NCBI RefSeq assembly: GCF_017377855.1
Contig: NZ_JAFREP010000004.1
Location: 1 to 64,000, forward strand
Reading direction: 5' to 3'
Source of the DNA: Acanthopleuribacter pedis
GTDB taxonomy: Bacteria; Acidobacteriota; Holophagae; Acanthopleuribacterales; Acanthopleuribacteraceae
DNA: 64,000 nucleotides
Position numbers and translations under genes: made by a program. Of this stretch, positions 54,321-63,800 are shown one piece after another. Position 1 is the first letter of the stretch, and each line of letters starts with the position of its first letter. The notes below the pieces were generated by a model. The model ran no database searches, was not told where the DNA came from, and saw nothing but the letters and a program-made list of their open reading frames with translations.

Positions 54321-55153
54321 GAAAACCTCAGTTTTTCGAATTTGGGCTGCCGGCGGTGCTGTTTCACCGTGCAAAAAAAGTGTTGCGCAACCTGGCCCTG
54401 AAATTAGGCGGGATTTCCCTCATTCTCGGCTCCCTCCTCCTCGCCTGGCACCTAATTATCTTTGGGTTTTCACCAGAACCCTGGCTTTTCCCACCTCCGA
54501 ACGATGTGTGGAGCCGTTTGGGTGAACTGTGGCGCTCCGGTGTTTTGCAACCGCACCTCACCATGACACTTACCGAGATCTTGGCCGGTTACGCTGCCGG
54601 TATTGGCTTGAGTTTTTTGGTGGGCTATACCATTTCGCAGCAGCCCTTATTAGAACGACTGATCACACCTTATTTGGTCGTGGCGAACTCCGTACCCCTC
54701 GTGGCTTTTGCGCCCCTACTACTGCTTTGGCTCGGCAACGGGATTACCGCAAAAATCGTGGTCACCGCGCTGATTGTGTTTTTCCCTGCTACCATCAGCA
54801 CCATCAACGGGTTCCACGCCCAAACCGCCATGCACCAACGCATGATGCGCTGTCTCGGCGCCAAGAAGTGGCAGCGCTTCCTGTTTCTTGAATTACCGAG
54901 CGCCTTGCCTGGGATTTTTGCGGGCATGAAGATTGGCGCGCCCTTGGCCGTGGTCGGCGCCGTCGTTGGGGAATTCCTTGGAACGGGACAGGGTTTGGGT
55001 CACCTCATCCTGGAAGCCAACGGCCTGATGGACACCCCACAACTGTTTGTTACCATTTTGGTGCTGGGCACCGTGGGTGTGGTCTTCTATTCACTGATCG
55101 CCTTGGCCGAACAAATTTTTATCGGGCCCTGGGCCGAGAAGAACCGGCGTTAA
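54317..55153 (+). CDS. ABC transporter permease (TauC/SsuC type)
   Basis: 278 residues with about six membrane helices and the EAA-type loop VFFPATISTINGFHAQTAMHQRMMRCLGAKKWQRFLFLELPSALPGIFAGMKIG. Its ATG overlaps the ATPase stop by 4 bases (ATGA). Confidence 0.93.
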   Translation: MRKPQFFEFGLPAVLFHRAKKVLRNLALKLGGISLILGSLLLAWHLIIFGFSPEPWLFPPPNDVWSRLGELWRSGVLQPHLTMTLTEILAGYAAGIGLSFLVGYTISQQPLLERLITPYLVVANSVPLVAFAPLLLLWLGNGITAKIVVTALIVFFPATISTINGFHAQTAMHQRMMRCLGAKKWQRFLFLELPSALPGIFAGMKIGAPLAVVGAVVGEFLGTGQGLGHLILEANGLMDTPQLFVTILVLGTVGVVFYSLIALAEQIFIGPWAEKNRR

Positions 55154-55263
55154 GGGGTTTCCCCAACAACTCGGAAACCTCGTTACCTGCCCTGGTTCAA
55201 AATCGTTCGCCCATAGCGCGGCACACAATGTTAGGCTGGAAAAAAACCGCGGAGAGACATGCC

Positions 55264-56241
55264 ATGACGACCCCTGCCGCCGCACTCCTAATGCTGCTGT
55301 TCGCAACCCCCGCCGCGCCCGGTGAAAACAACCTCACCCCAATCACTTACGCCGCGGGATACATTCCCAACGTCCAGTTCGCGCCTTTCTACCTCGCCCA
55401 ACACCGAGGTTACTACCGCGAGGCCGGTTTGGAAGTCACCATGGACTACACCATCGGGCCCGAAATCCTCAAAATGGCCGCCCTCCGCAAAGTCACCTTC
55501 GCCTCCGCCGATCCCGATGCCTTTCTCCACGCCGTCCAACGCCGGATGCCCCTTGTCCACGTCGCGACCTTGTACCAACGTTATCCCCTCGCCCTGATCG
55601 CCAAGGAGGACATCTTCACCTCTGAAAAGCTGAGGGGCAAACGTATCGGTATTACTGGAACTTACGGCTCTTCCTATCTTGGCCTCAAAGCGATGCTCGC
55701 CGAGATGGGCCTGCGTCTCGACCAAGTACGTGTCGTCTCCATCGGTTACACCCAAGTCGCCGCCTTGGCCCAAGACCGCGTCGACGCGGTGGTCGGCTAC
55801 GCCAACAACGAGCCACTCAGCCTCAAGGCGCTCGGCATCCATACCTTCACCCGCGAGTTACAGAAACGCCGTTTCCCCGGGGTCGGCATCATGACCCACC
55901 CAGAGCAGGTGAAAGACGGAAAAAAACACGTCGATGCCTTCCTGAACGCCACCTTCCGCGCGCTCCAAGATCTGGTCAAAGATCCCAAGGCCGGTTACGA
56001 AATCGTCGTGGAACACTACCTTCCCGAACTCAAAGCCGAGGATCGTTACGCGGCTGCCTACGCGGTACTAGAAGCCAGCCTCCCCTACTGGCAAAGCACC
56101 TACCAACAAAAAGAAGGCTGGGGCCAATGCGATCCCAAGCTTTGGGAAAACCTAGCCGAAATGCTCGCCGCCGACCAAAAAAACGGCAACTACCGCAAAT
56201 GGGCCACCCACGTCGACCGCTCCTTCACCTATGGAAAATGA
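55264..56241 (+). CDS. ABC transporter substrate-binding protein, NMT1/THI5 family
   Basis: 325 residues. Signal peptide ends near APG. YIPNVQFAPFYLAQHRGYYREAGLEVTM is the typical opening of NMT1/THI5 binding proteins; SADPDAFLHAVQRRMPLVHVATLYQRYPLAL, GKRIGITGTYGSSYLGLKAML and GYTQVAALAQDRVDAVVGYANNEP follow. Members bind HMP/thiamine precursors, riboflavin or sulfonates; I cannot decide. No TPP or FMN riboswitch was recognised upstream of the operon. The gene starts 110 bases after the permease stop, so its promoter could be separate. Confidence 0.85.
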   Translation: MTTPAAALLMLLFATPAAPGENNLTPITYAAGYIPNVQFAPFYLAQHRGYYREAGLEVTMDYTIGPEILKMAALRKVTFASADPDAFLHAVQRRMPLVHVATLYQRYPLALIAKEDIFTSEKLRGKRIGITGTYGSSYLGLKAMLAEMGLRLDQVRVVSIGYTQVAALAQDRVDAVVGYANNEPLSLKALGIHTFTRELQKRRFPGVGIMTHPEQVKDGKKHVDAFLNATFRALQDLVKDPKAGYEIVVEHYLPELKAEDRYAAAYAVLEASLPYWQSTYQQKEGWGQCDPKLWENLAEMLAADQKNGNYRKWATHVDRSFTYGK

Positions 56242-56281
56242 GAATGGGTATGTTTCCATTTCTTTTGGCTTGATCGCTGCC

Positions 56282-56628
56282 GGCTCTCTGGAAGGCGGGC
56301 TATATGGAAGACAAAGAGGACCCGTTTTCCCCGCACCTGATGGATCCCACGCTCGGACATGACCACATTATTCCGTTTAACCCAAGCCACTTACACGTGC
56401 CTGTCACCCCATTTGCACTTACACGTGCCTGTCACCCCATTTCCTTTTGGCTTGATCGCTGCCGGCTCTCTGGAAGGCGGGCTATATGGAAGACAAAGAG
56501 GACCCGTTTTCCCTGCACCTGATAGATCCCACGCTCGGACATGACCGCACTATTCCGTTTAACCCAAGCCACTTACACGTGCCTGTCACCCCATTTGTAG
56601 CCACTTACACGTGCCTGTCACCCCATTT
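56282..56628. repeat. 162-bp tandem duplication with embedded REP-like motif
   Basis: The segment 56282-56443 is duplicated at 56444-56628 (mostly single-base differences; the second copy has a small insertion). ACTTACACGTGCCTGTCACCCC occurs twice per unit, four in all (near 56390, 56418, 56571 and 56602). The CCTGTCACC core is the motif around the RAYT gene. Confidence 0.92.
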
Positions 56629-56744
56629 CTTGTTGCTTCGTTTTCCCACCTCACTTCCAGATCAAATCCCCAACACAAAACCTATAAATTCAAAACTTTA
56701 CAGGTCAATCTACCCTATTTTTACCAAAGAGGATCTCGATGGAG

Positions 56745-56880
56745 GGCCATATCACTTGAGCCACCTTCAAAAGCCAACCATTCTGGTGAACCCATCCATC
56801 CGCGGCGCCTCTTTGTCCGGTCAAACCACAAGCCCACCGCCCATCCTCTACCCATCCTGAAATCCTAAGAAATCAGAAAA
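56745..56880 (-). repeat. Repeat family D, inverted copy
   Basis: Contains CCGCGGCGCCTCTTTGTCCGG and CCATCCTGAAATCCTAAGAAAT, the reverse complements of D-family blocks. It precedes the S41-like gene. Confidence 0.85.
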
Positions 56881-56960
56881 CCAAGCCAACCGCCAACACC
56901 AAATCCCCAAACCATCCTTGTTGTATAATAAGCCCTCACAATCCCAAACCGGAGGGGTGC

Positions 56961-58115
56961 ATGAGCATCAAGTTGAAAATGGCCGCGCTGCTCGCCGGGG
57001 TATCCGTCGTGCTTGCGCTGAGCGCTTTGTTCGGCCAAGGCAACTTGTTTGAAGCTGGCCGCGATGTCCCTGAAATCCTGCACCTGGTGGATCGCGCCTA
57101 CGTCGACAAGGTGGAAATGCAAGAATTGATGCCGGGCATGTACCAGGGCGCCCTCGACGAGGTCGACGAAAACGCCAGCTTCATCGACGCCGAAACCGCC
57201 GTGCAGCCCTGGGACGAATTGGTTTACCGGAAGTGGGGCCTGGTCCTGCGCAAACGCAACGGCTACGCCTACTTGCTCGCCGTCACCCCCAACCACCCGC
57301 TGCGCGAACAAGGCCTACAACCAGGTAAATACCTGCGCAAAATTAACGGCACCACCACGCGCACCCTGAACCTGGTCGCCATTCGCAACTTGCTGCTCGA
57401 CAACCAACCCGAGTTAACCGTAGAACTGGTCAACCGCCCGGACGGTAAAGAAAGCCGGCTAATCCTGACCAAGGTCGATCTGGAACCAACCCGCGTCGGG
57501 CGCCAATCCTTTCAAGACGGCCTACACCTGTTCTCGCTGCCTGAGTTCCACCAGGGTTTTGACGCCGACCTCAAAAAGTTCGTGGCCGAAATCGTCGCCG
57601 ATCCCAAAGCGGGCACACCGCGTTTGGTGCTCGACTTGCGCAACAACGCGCTGGGCAACAGCCACGACTTCGTCACCCTCGCCCAACTCTTCCTGCGCAA
57701 AGGCAAACTCGGCACCTGGCAAAGCAAAAAGGACGATCCGCGCACGCTCAGCCTTGCCGGCGACGGCCCCTTTGCTTCCTTTGATTTATTTGTCCTGATC
57801 AACCAAAGTACGTCCCGCGCGGCCGAATGGTTCGCGGCCGCGGCGGCTGACCGCGGTGCGGCGGTTCTTGTCGGCGAAGCCTCGCTGAGCTTGGCACCCG
57901 TCTTTGAGGTGTTCCCACTCAAAAACGGCGCCAAACTGGAAATTCCGACGCGACGTTTGATCCTGCCTTCAGGCAGGACCTTTGGTGCCAAACCGCTCAA
58001 GCCCAACCACGAAATCACCCAACCGGAGCAAGAACGGTTGGATGATCAGGCATGGCTCGATCAAGCGTTGTCGCGGGTGCGCGGCCACCAAACGGCCGAC
58101 AAAAAAGCGGGTTAA
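56961..58115 (+). CDS. S41-family protease homolog, catalytic Lys apparently lost
   Basis: 384 residues. Signal anchor/peptide (MAALLAGVSVVLALSALFG), a helical N-terminus, a PDZ-like domain (about 85-150) and the S41 core. The Ser region VLINQSTSRAAEWFAAAAADRG is recognisable. However the segment GEASLSLAPVFE lies where active enzymes have GEPTFGKGxVQ, so the Ser-Lys dyad Lys is replaced by Leu. It may be inactive as a protease. SD GGAGGGG precedes the ATG. The stop codon overlaps that of the convergent DUF6916-like gene. Confidence 0.82.
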   Translation: MSIKLKMAALLAGVSVVLALSALFGQGNLFEAGRDVPEILHLVDRAYVDKVEMQELMPGMYQGALDEVDENASFIDAETAVQPWDELVYRKWGLVLRKRNGYAYLLAVTPNHPLREQGLQPGKYLRKINGTTTRTLNLVAIRNLLLDNQPELTVELVNRPDGKESRLILTKVDLEPTRVGRQSFQDGLHLFSLPEFHQGFDADLKKFVAEIVADPKAGTPRLVLDLRNNALGNSHDFVTLAQLFLRKGKLGTWQSKKDDPRTLSLAGDGPFASFDLFVLINQSTSRAAEWFAAAAADRGAAVLVGEASLSLAPVFEVFPLKNGAKLEIPTRRLILPSGRTFGAKPLKPNHEITQPEQERLDDQAWLDQALSRVRGHQTADKKAG

Positions 58116-58420
58116 CTCGCCAACTCGCGGTTGATGACAGCCTCATAGGTCATGGCTTCTTGGCTTTTGGCGACGGGTACGATGAACAACAGGAAATCGC
58201 CCAGCTTTTCGCTTTTCATCGTGTATGTCCCTTGGTTTAGCTCCTTGTCGACCGGCCCGGAAAATACCATGGTGAAGCATTCGTAACCGTTTTCTTTGGC
58301 ATCGGCACGTTCGCGGATGGTGTCCAGCTTCAGGGGAATCTCGTGCTCGCTAACGCTTAAGGTCAGGGTATCGCCGACGATGGTATCCATTGTGACTTTT
58401 CTCAATACATCTTCGCTCAT
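58112..58420 (-). CDS. DUF6916-like small protein
   Basis: 102 residues. The pattern ECFTMVFSGPVDKELNQGTYTMKSEKLGDFLLFIVPVAKSQEAMTYEAVINR matches the DUF6916 consensus (FxLVFRGPxxxxLxQGTYxLEHxxLGxxxLFLVPV...YEAVFN). Function unknown. ATG at 58420 has GAGGA. Its stop overlaps the stop of the S41 gene in a GTTAAC palindrome. Confidence 0.75.
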   Translation of the reverse strand: MSEDVLRKVTMDTIVGDTLTLSVSEHEIPLKLDTIRERADAKENGYECFTMVFSGPVDKELNQGTYTMKSEKLGDFLLFIVPVAKSQEAMTYEAVINRELAS

Positions 58421-59170
58421 ATCAATCCTCGCTGTGAAGAAAATAAAACCAAGAGAAACCCCGAGCGTTGCAACCGTGGTGCGGTTGCCGACAGAGCCGC
58501 GTGGGGGCAAACGGGTCAGGGTGCGCGAGGCACCGAAATCATAGGGATGGCTCATTATAGCGGATTTTCAAGCCAGGAATAAAATTGAAAACAGCGGCGA
58601 AAATTCAGCGGCCCGGTTAGGAAAGAATCCGGCTCCGGCCGCGGGTTTCCTAGGGAATCTTTCATAACCAAACATAAAACAAACCACTTACGCATGTCTG
58701 CACAGTCACACCATTTGCTTCGGCAAGTTAATCCTGGAAATCGAGATCCTGGTATTCGAAACTCGGCCAATAGGGATTGATCCTTGGCCACCGGGTTGCC
58801 CTTGAGACAGAGATTCGTCAGCGTGGTGACGGCGAAAAGGCATGTATGTATTTGGCAAGCAAAAAGGGACCCACCTCGATGGAAAGGCAAGTGACAGGCA
58901 GGTTAAAGCAGTAGGAGGCAAGAAGTAAAAGGAGGCAAGTGACAGGCAGGTTAAAGTAGCTGGTTTTAATTGGGATACGATGTGACTTTACCTATGGTTT
59001 CACATGGGAACATGTCAAGGAAACGCTTTATGGGTCTAGAACTTGGGCTGTACTGTTGAAATACGCAAACCCCGGTCGTTTTTATTGGCTCCTTTAAATG
59101 CCCGCTTTATGAGCAGGCACACTTTGGCCCTCAAGCCAGGCAATTATAGCTTTAAATATCTTGTTTTATT
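58421..59170. other. Intergenic region with two REP-like motifs
   Basis: 750 bases. GGCAAGTGACAGGCAGGTTAAAG occurs at 58886 and again near 58934, a direct repeat. A minus-strand stretch near 58790-58750 (TLTNLCLKGNPVAKDQS) looks like the end of a leucine-rich repeat, a possible gene remnant. No intact gene. Confidence 0.55.
58886..58957. repeat. Two REP-like direct repeats beside the RAYT gene
   Basis: GGCAAGTGACAGGCAGGTTAAAG at 58886-58908 and 58934-58956. GTGACAGGC is the complement of GCCTGTCAC seen upstream of the transposase at 60551 and 60717 and in the array at 1-203. Confidence 0.85.
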
Positions 59171-60127
59171 TCAGTTGTGTTTTTCTTGATGGTTTTTGTC
59201 AGTACGATCACTAGGATCGAAACGCCTTCGTTTAACCGCTTCTCGACGCACTTTTGTTATCTTTTGCCTCTTGGCTTGTTCTTGCAGAGCAATCTGCTGT
59301 TGGAAGGCTTCTGAGCCAAATGCCTGATTTGACCAATCTTCTGGTGCTTTGGAGGCAAACTCTTGCCGCCATTTTTCTAACTCCTCCTCCGTAATCGGTA
59401 ATTCACATGATTCATCACCTAACTCCCGATCTGAAGGTGCGCCGTAAAGCCTCAAAGCAAGTTCGTCCACCATCTGGACATAAGTTCGTGCGCGACGTCT
59501 TCGGGGTACGCATTTGAGGAAATCAATAGCAGGGAAATCAACCGTCTTATGCCGGATAAGCTCAAGCTTGAGGCGACCCGCGGAGCACCAGGGGTAAACC
59601 GACGACTTTCTGCATAAGCCTGCTTTCACAGGATTGTGCTCGATGTAGCACATGACTTTCATCAGCCCCGATTCATCCTCTATGATTTTGCTGTTGTATC
59701 TAGCACCCCACAGATGCCCTCTTGTTCCTCGGGCACCGTTAAACGCAATTGAGGTGCGAAGATTTACGGACTTCATGAATTCGGATAGATCGGTAAAGCG
59801 CTTGTAGAAGGCATCGGCCAACCCTGGCTGCCATCGCCTTTTACTCACGTTGATCTCCTGAAGACGTTCAAACCTACGTTTGAGGTCTTCGAGATCCTTC
59901 GGCGGTTTCTTCACCTCAAGACAAAGATGGTAATGGTTATCCATGATCACCCAAGCAAGAATGTTTACGTAAAAAACGGATGCAACATCTTGGAATATAT
60001 CCAGCATAACTTGCTTGAAACCTGGCACATAGGCATCATCAAAATAAAATTCTTGTTGCGCGGTTCGGTTCATCACATGGTAGTAGGCAACGGGTTTTTC
60101 GAGTTTGATTCGGGGACGTCGACTCAT
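59171..60127 (-). CDS. REP-associated tyrosine transposase (RAYT)
   Basis: 318 residues. Y1/HUH family: N-terminal AYYHVMNRTAQQEFYF, the HUH-type metal motif MDNHYHLCLEV, FMKSVNLRTSIAFNGARGTRGHLWGARYNSKII, and catalytic Tyr in CYIEHNPVKAGL. The length and lack of IS200/IS605 ends suit the RAYT group, domesticated single-copy relatives that copy or cut REP hairpins. ATG at 60127 has GGGGAGG upstream. No transposon ends were identified. A basic C-terminal tail (KRQKITKVRREAVKRRRF) may aid nucleic acid binding. Confidence 0.88.
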   Translation of the reverse strand: MSRRPRIKLEKPVAYYHVMNRTAQQEFYFDDAYVPGFKQVMLDIFQDVASVFYVNILAWVIMDNHYHLCLEVKKPPKDLEDLKRRFERLQEINVSKRRWQPGLADAFYKRFTDLSEFMKSVNLRTSIAFNGARGTRGHLWGARYNSKIIEDESGLMKVMCYIEHNPVKAGLCRKSSVYPWCSAGRLKLELIRHKTVDFPAIDFLKCVPRRRRARTYVQMVDELALRLYGAPSDRELGDESCELPITEEELEKWRQEFASKAPEDWSNQAFGSEAFQQQIALQEQAKRQKITKVRREAVKRRRFDPSDRTDKNHQEKHN

Positions 60128-60247
60128 GCCGCGCCTCCCCTGATCGAACAACCAACCAAATACCGGTTTTGTTTGCCAAACCTTGGAACACGATCTATCG
60201 CCTGGCTAGAGGAACCCCTACCGACGATAAAGACCTCTTCAAACTGA

Positions 60248-60726
60248 CAGGTGGGGACTGTCACATCACAGGCACGCAGGCTCGGAAGATCAAGAAACAA
60301 GAAACCGTTTTCTTGAACAATTTTAGTTCGGGTGCTCTGAACAAATCCCTTTATCGAATCTCCCCAGATAAACCCGTGTCGTTGGTGCGTATTTTTCATT
60401 TACCCTCATGCGAGGTTTGGCAAGGATAATTCTACCACCCGAAATACATACACTACATGTATTTTTTACATCTCCTGTTTTTCACAAAACTACAGCTTCA
60501 TATGTTTCGCAAATAACAAACAAGCCTAATAAATTCAGAATATTACACAAGCCTGTCACCACTTGAAGAAAGAAAAAAATGCTACCGCATCCATTGCGTA
60601 AGACAGGCACCACAGAGTCACCACAGCGCCTCATGAAACACCTTATCCAAGGCTGTCACTCCATAAAGCAACCGTCACCACCACCATAACCCTAATATTT
60701 ACAATGCCTTGGGGAGGCCTGTCACC
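60248..60726. repeat. Cluster of GCCTGTCACC-like motifs upstream of RAYT
   Basis: CAGGTGGGGACTGTCAC (60248), GCCTGTCACC (60551), GACAGGCACC (60602), GGCTGTCACT (60651) and GCCTGTCACC (60717) are scattered in both orientations. The stretch 60128-60824 has no other supported gene. Confidence 0.7.
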
Positions 60727-60824
60727 ACATAAAAAAAAGATGGTGGATCACCCTTGCGGACCATCGCGATTTGATGCGCGCCATGCCCTATGTGGAAAAT
60801 CGCCATGGCGTCGCTGAGTTCTGC

Positions 60825-63800
60825 TTATGCCCGCAGGCCTTCTTCCATGGGGAGGGGGGCGAAGACGCGGACCATGGTGCCTTGGTTGGGTTGGGACTCG
60901 ATTTCTAGCTGGGCGCCGATGGCCTCGGCCCGTTCCGAGATGCCCAGCAAACCGAAATGGCCCTCGCGCGAGAAACGGACCAGGTTTTGGGGTTCGAAAC
61001 CCAGGCCGTTGTCTCGGACTTCCAATACCAATGCCTCGGCGTCGGCCTCGAAAGTCACCGAAATCACGTCTCCTTTCGCGTGCTGGAACGCGTTGTTCAA
61101 CGCCTCCTGGCAAATACGGAACAACGCCAGCTGCGTTTCTTCCGGGATGCCCGCGGTTGGCGAGCCGGCCTCGCAAGAAATGCGAATGTCGGGGTACTTT
61201 TCCCTGCAACGGTCGACGTGGGCTTCTAGCGCGGCGTTCAGGCCGAAGTGCTGTAGCGTCGGCGGTCTGAGTTGGCCGCACAGGTCGCGCAGGTCTTGGC
61301 CGACCCGTTGTAAATAAGCCACCAAATCGCCGAGGCCCGCGGTCAGGCCCGGATTGGCGTCGACGGCCTCGCGACCAAACAGTTTGGCCAGCTTCATCGA
61401 CAAACCGCGCTGGAACAATACCAGCTGAATGTGGACGGCGTGCAGGTCTTGCACGGGGCCGTCGTGGATCTCCTGGGCGATGCGCAGACGCTCGACCTCG
61501 CGGCCCTCGGTCAGGCGTCGTTTGGTTTCCAGCTCTTGGTCGCGCAGGCGTTTCATACGCTGGAAGCGGCGGTGTTGCCACAGAAACGGCAGCGCTACCA
61601 ACACCAGCAAGGCCAGGCTCACCAGGGCGAGGCGGAACCACCAGGTTTGCCAGAAAGGTGGGTGGATGGTCAGGGGTAAGGCCAAGCCGGCCTCGTTCCA
61701 AACGCCGTCGTTGTTGCCGGCTTTGACGCGGAAGGTATACTGCCCGCCGTCGAGGTTGGTGTAATAAGCAGTTCTTCGCGTTCCCGCGTCGACCCAATCC
61801 GCGTCAAGCCCCTCCAATTTATAAAGGTACCGGTTTTTGCCAGGAAGGGTGTAGTCGAGAGCGGCGAATTCGAAACTGATGAAGTTGTCGGTGTAGTTGA
61901 GTTCGAGACCGCTGGACGCAAAAGGCGCGGCCACCGCATGCTCGTCGAACTTTTTAACCGCGGTCAGCACCACCGGCGGGGCCTGGGTATTTTCGCGAAT
62001 GAAATTGGGGTGGAAGCGGTTGATGCCGCGCGTACCGCCGAAGAAGAGTTCGCCGGATGGCGATTGCGCCAACACGCCGGCGTTAAATTCGAGCATGACG
62101 CCCTCGCCGGTGCCGAAACGGCGCCAACGCGTGCCGTCCGCACCGCGCAGGTTAAGGCCTTTATTGGTGGCCACCCACATGTCGCCGTTCACATCGGTGA
62201 CGATCCCATTCACGACCTGGCTGGCCAAACCGTCGTCCTCGCCGAAACGCTGGAACCCTTTCTCCATGCCGCGCCACAGACTTAAACCACCGCCGTCGGT
62301 GCCGATCCAAATGCGGCCTTGCGGGTCCTCGTGCAGGGTGAGCACGAGGTCATGGGGCAAACTGTCGCCCGCATCGGGGTTGTTGCGGAAATGGATAAAA
62401 CCGTCGCGGTTCGGCAGTTTCAGGTTGAGCCCACCGCCGAAGGTGGCCACCCACAAACGGTGCTGACTGTCGTAGAGCAACGCGCTGACCTGGTTCATCG
62501 AAAGCGCATTTTCCCGCGCGGTATCGGCGGCAAATACGGTGGTTTCACCACTTTTGGTGTCGTAACGCAACAAGCCGCGGCGGTAGGTGCCGACCCAGAG
62601 TTCATCCCCCCCGCCCGCGGCCAAGGCGGTCGGGGTCCAGTCACCCTCGAAAGGTACCTTCACGGCACGGGTGCGGCCGGTTCTGGGATCGTAACGCAAC
62701 AGGCCGCGGCGGTAGGCACAGACCCAAAGCTGGTTGTCGCGGTCGGCTTGGACGGCGAGGATTAAGGTGGTTTCTTGGTCGGCGCGACGCGGTTGCGCCG
62801 AATCGTCGAGGCGATGGTAGGTAAAGCGGTCGGCGGCGGTATCCAGGGAAACCAGACCGTGGCTCCAGGTGCCGATCCACAGGCGTTCGTCCCCATCGAC
62901 GGCCATCGAAAGCGGCACAAAACGACCGGGGCTGTGGGGATGGTCGGGGAACACATCGTAACGGGCAAACTGACTCAAACCGCGCGCGAATTTGTTAATG
63001 CCTTGGCCGCCGGTCCCAACCCAGATCACACCGGATCGATCCTCGAACAAACGCCACACCTGGTTGCTGCTAAGGCTTTTGGGGTTGACGGCGGAGAAGG
63101 TGAAGTGGTCGAAGGTGCGGCCGTTGTCGCTGCTGCGGTTGAGACCGTCGTCGCGCGTACCCACCCACAAATCACCGTGGCGGTCGCGCAGCAGGCTCCA
63201 TACCTGGCGCCCGCTCAAGCCGCGTGGATCGCCGTCGCGCGGTTGGATGACCGCCACGTCGCCGGTGCCGCGGTTCATGCGGTGCAAGCCGTCTTGGCTG
63301 CCGATCCACAGGGTGCCGTCGGGCTCGGGTAACAGGCACAGAATGGTGTCGGAGGCCAGACCGCGTGCGGTGGTCCAACGTTCGATTTGGTTGGTGCGCG
63401 TGTCGAGCGCCAGCAAACCGTCGCGTTCGGTACCCAGCCACAGGCGACCTTCCTTCGACCAAGCCAAGGTTTGCAGGAAGGGGGTTTGTTTGAGGTCAGG
63501 ATGCTCAAAGGGGACGGCACGCACGACGGCGCGTTCGGAATATGCGGCTGCATCGATGCGAAACAAGCCGTGGGGCCGGGCGGCGATCCACAGGCGGCCC
63601 TCGCCGTCGAGGCACAAACCGGTGATATGGGCTTGGCCGGCGTCTTGGTTGATGGGCAGTGGTTTGTGGATGAAACGATCCTGGGCGGTATCAAAAAAGT
63701 ACAAACCGCCGCGGCGCGTGCCGACCCACAAGCCGCCGGGCACGGCCTGCAACGCGGTAATGCCGCCTTGGGTGACCTCACCCTCGGTACTTTTCGGCCG

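Noticed and set aside
58555..58890. Possible leucine-rich-repeat protein end on the minus strand
   Set aside because: Only one LRR-like segment (LTNLCLKGNPV) is visible; at most a pseudogene fragment, too weak to annotate.
60124..60399. 91-residue frame upstream of and overlapping the RAYT start
   Set aside because: No recognisable domain or SD; contains a REP-like motif, likely non-coding.
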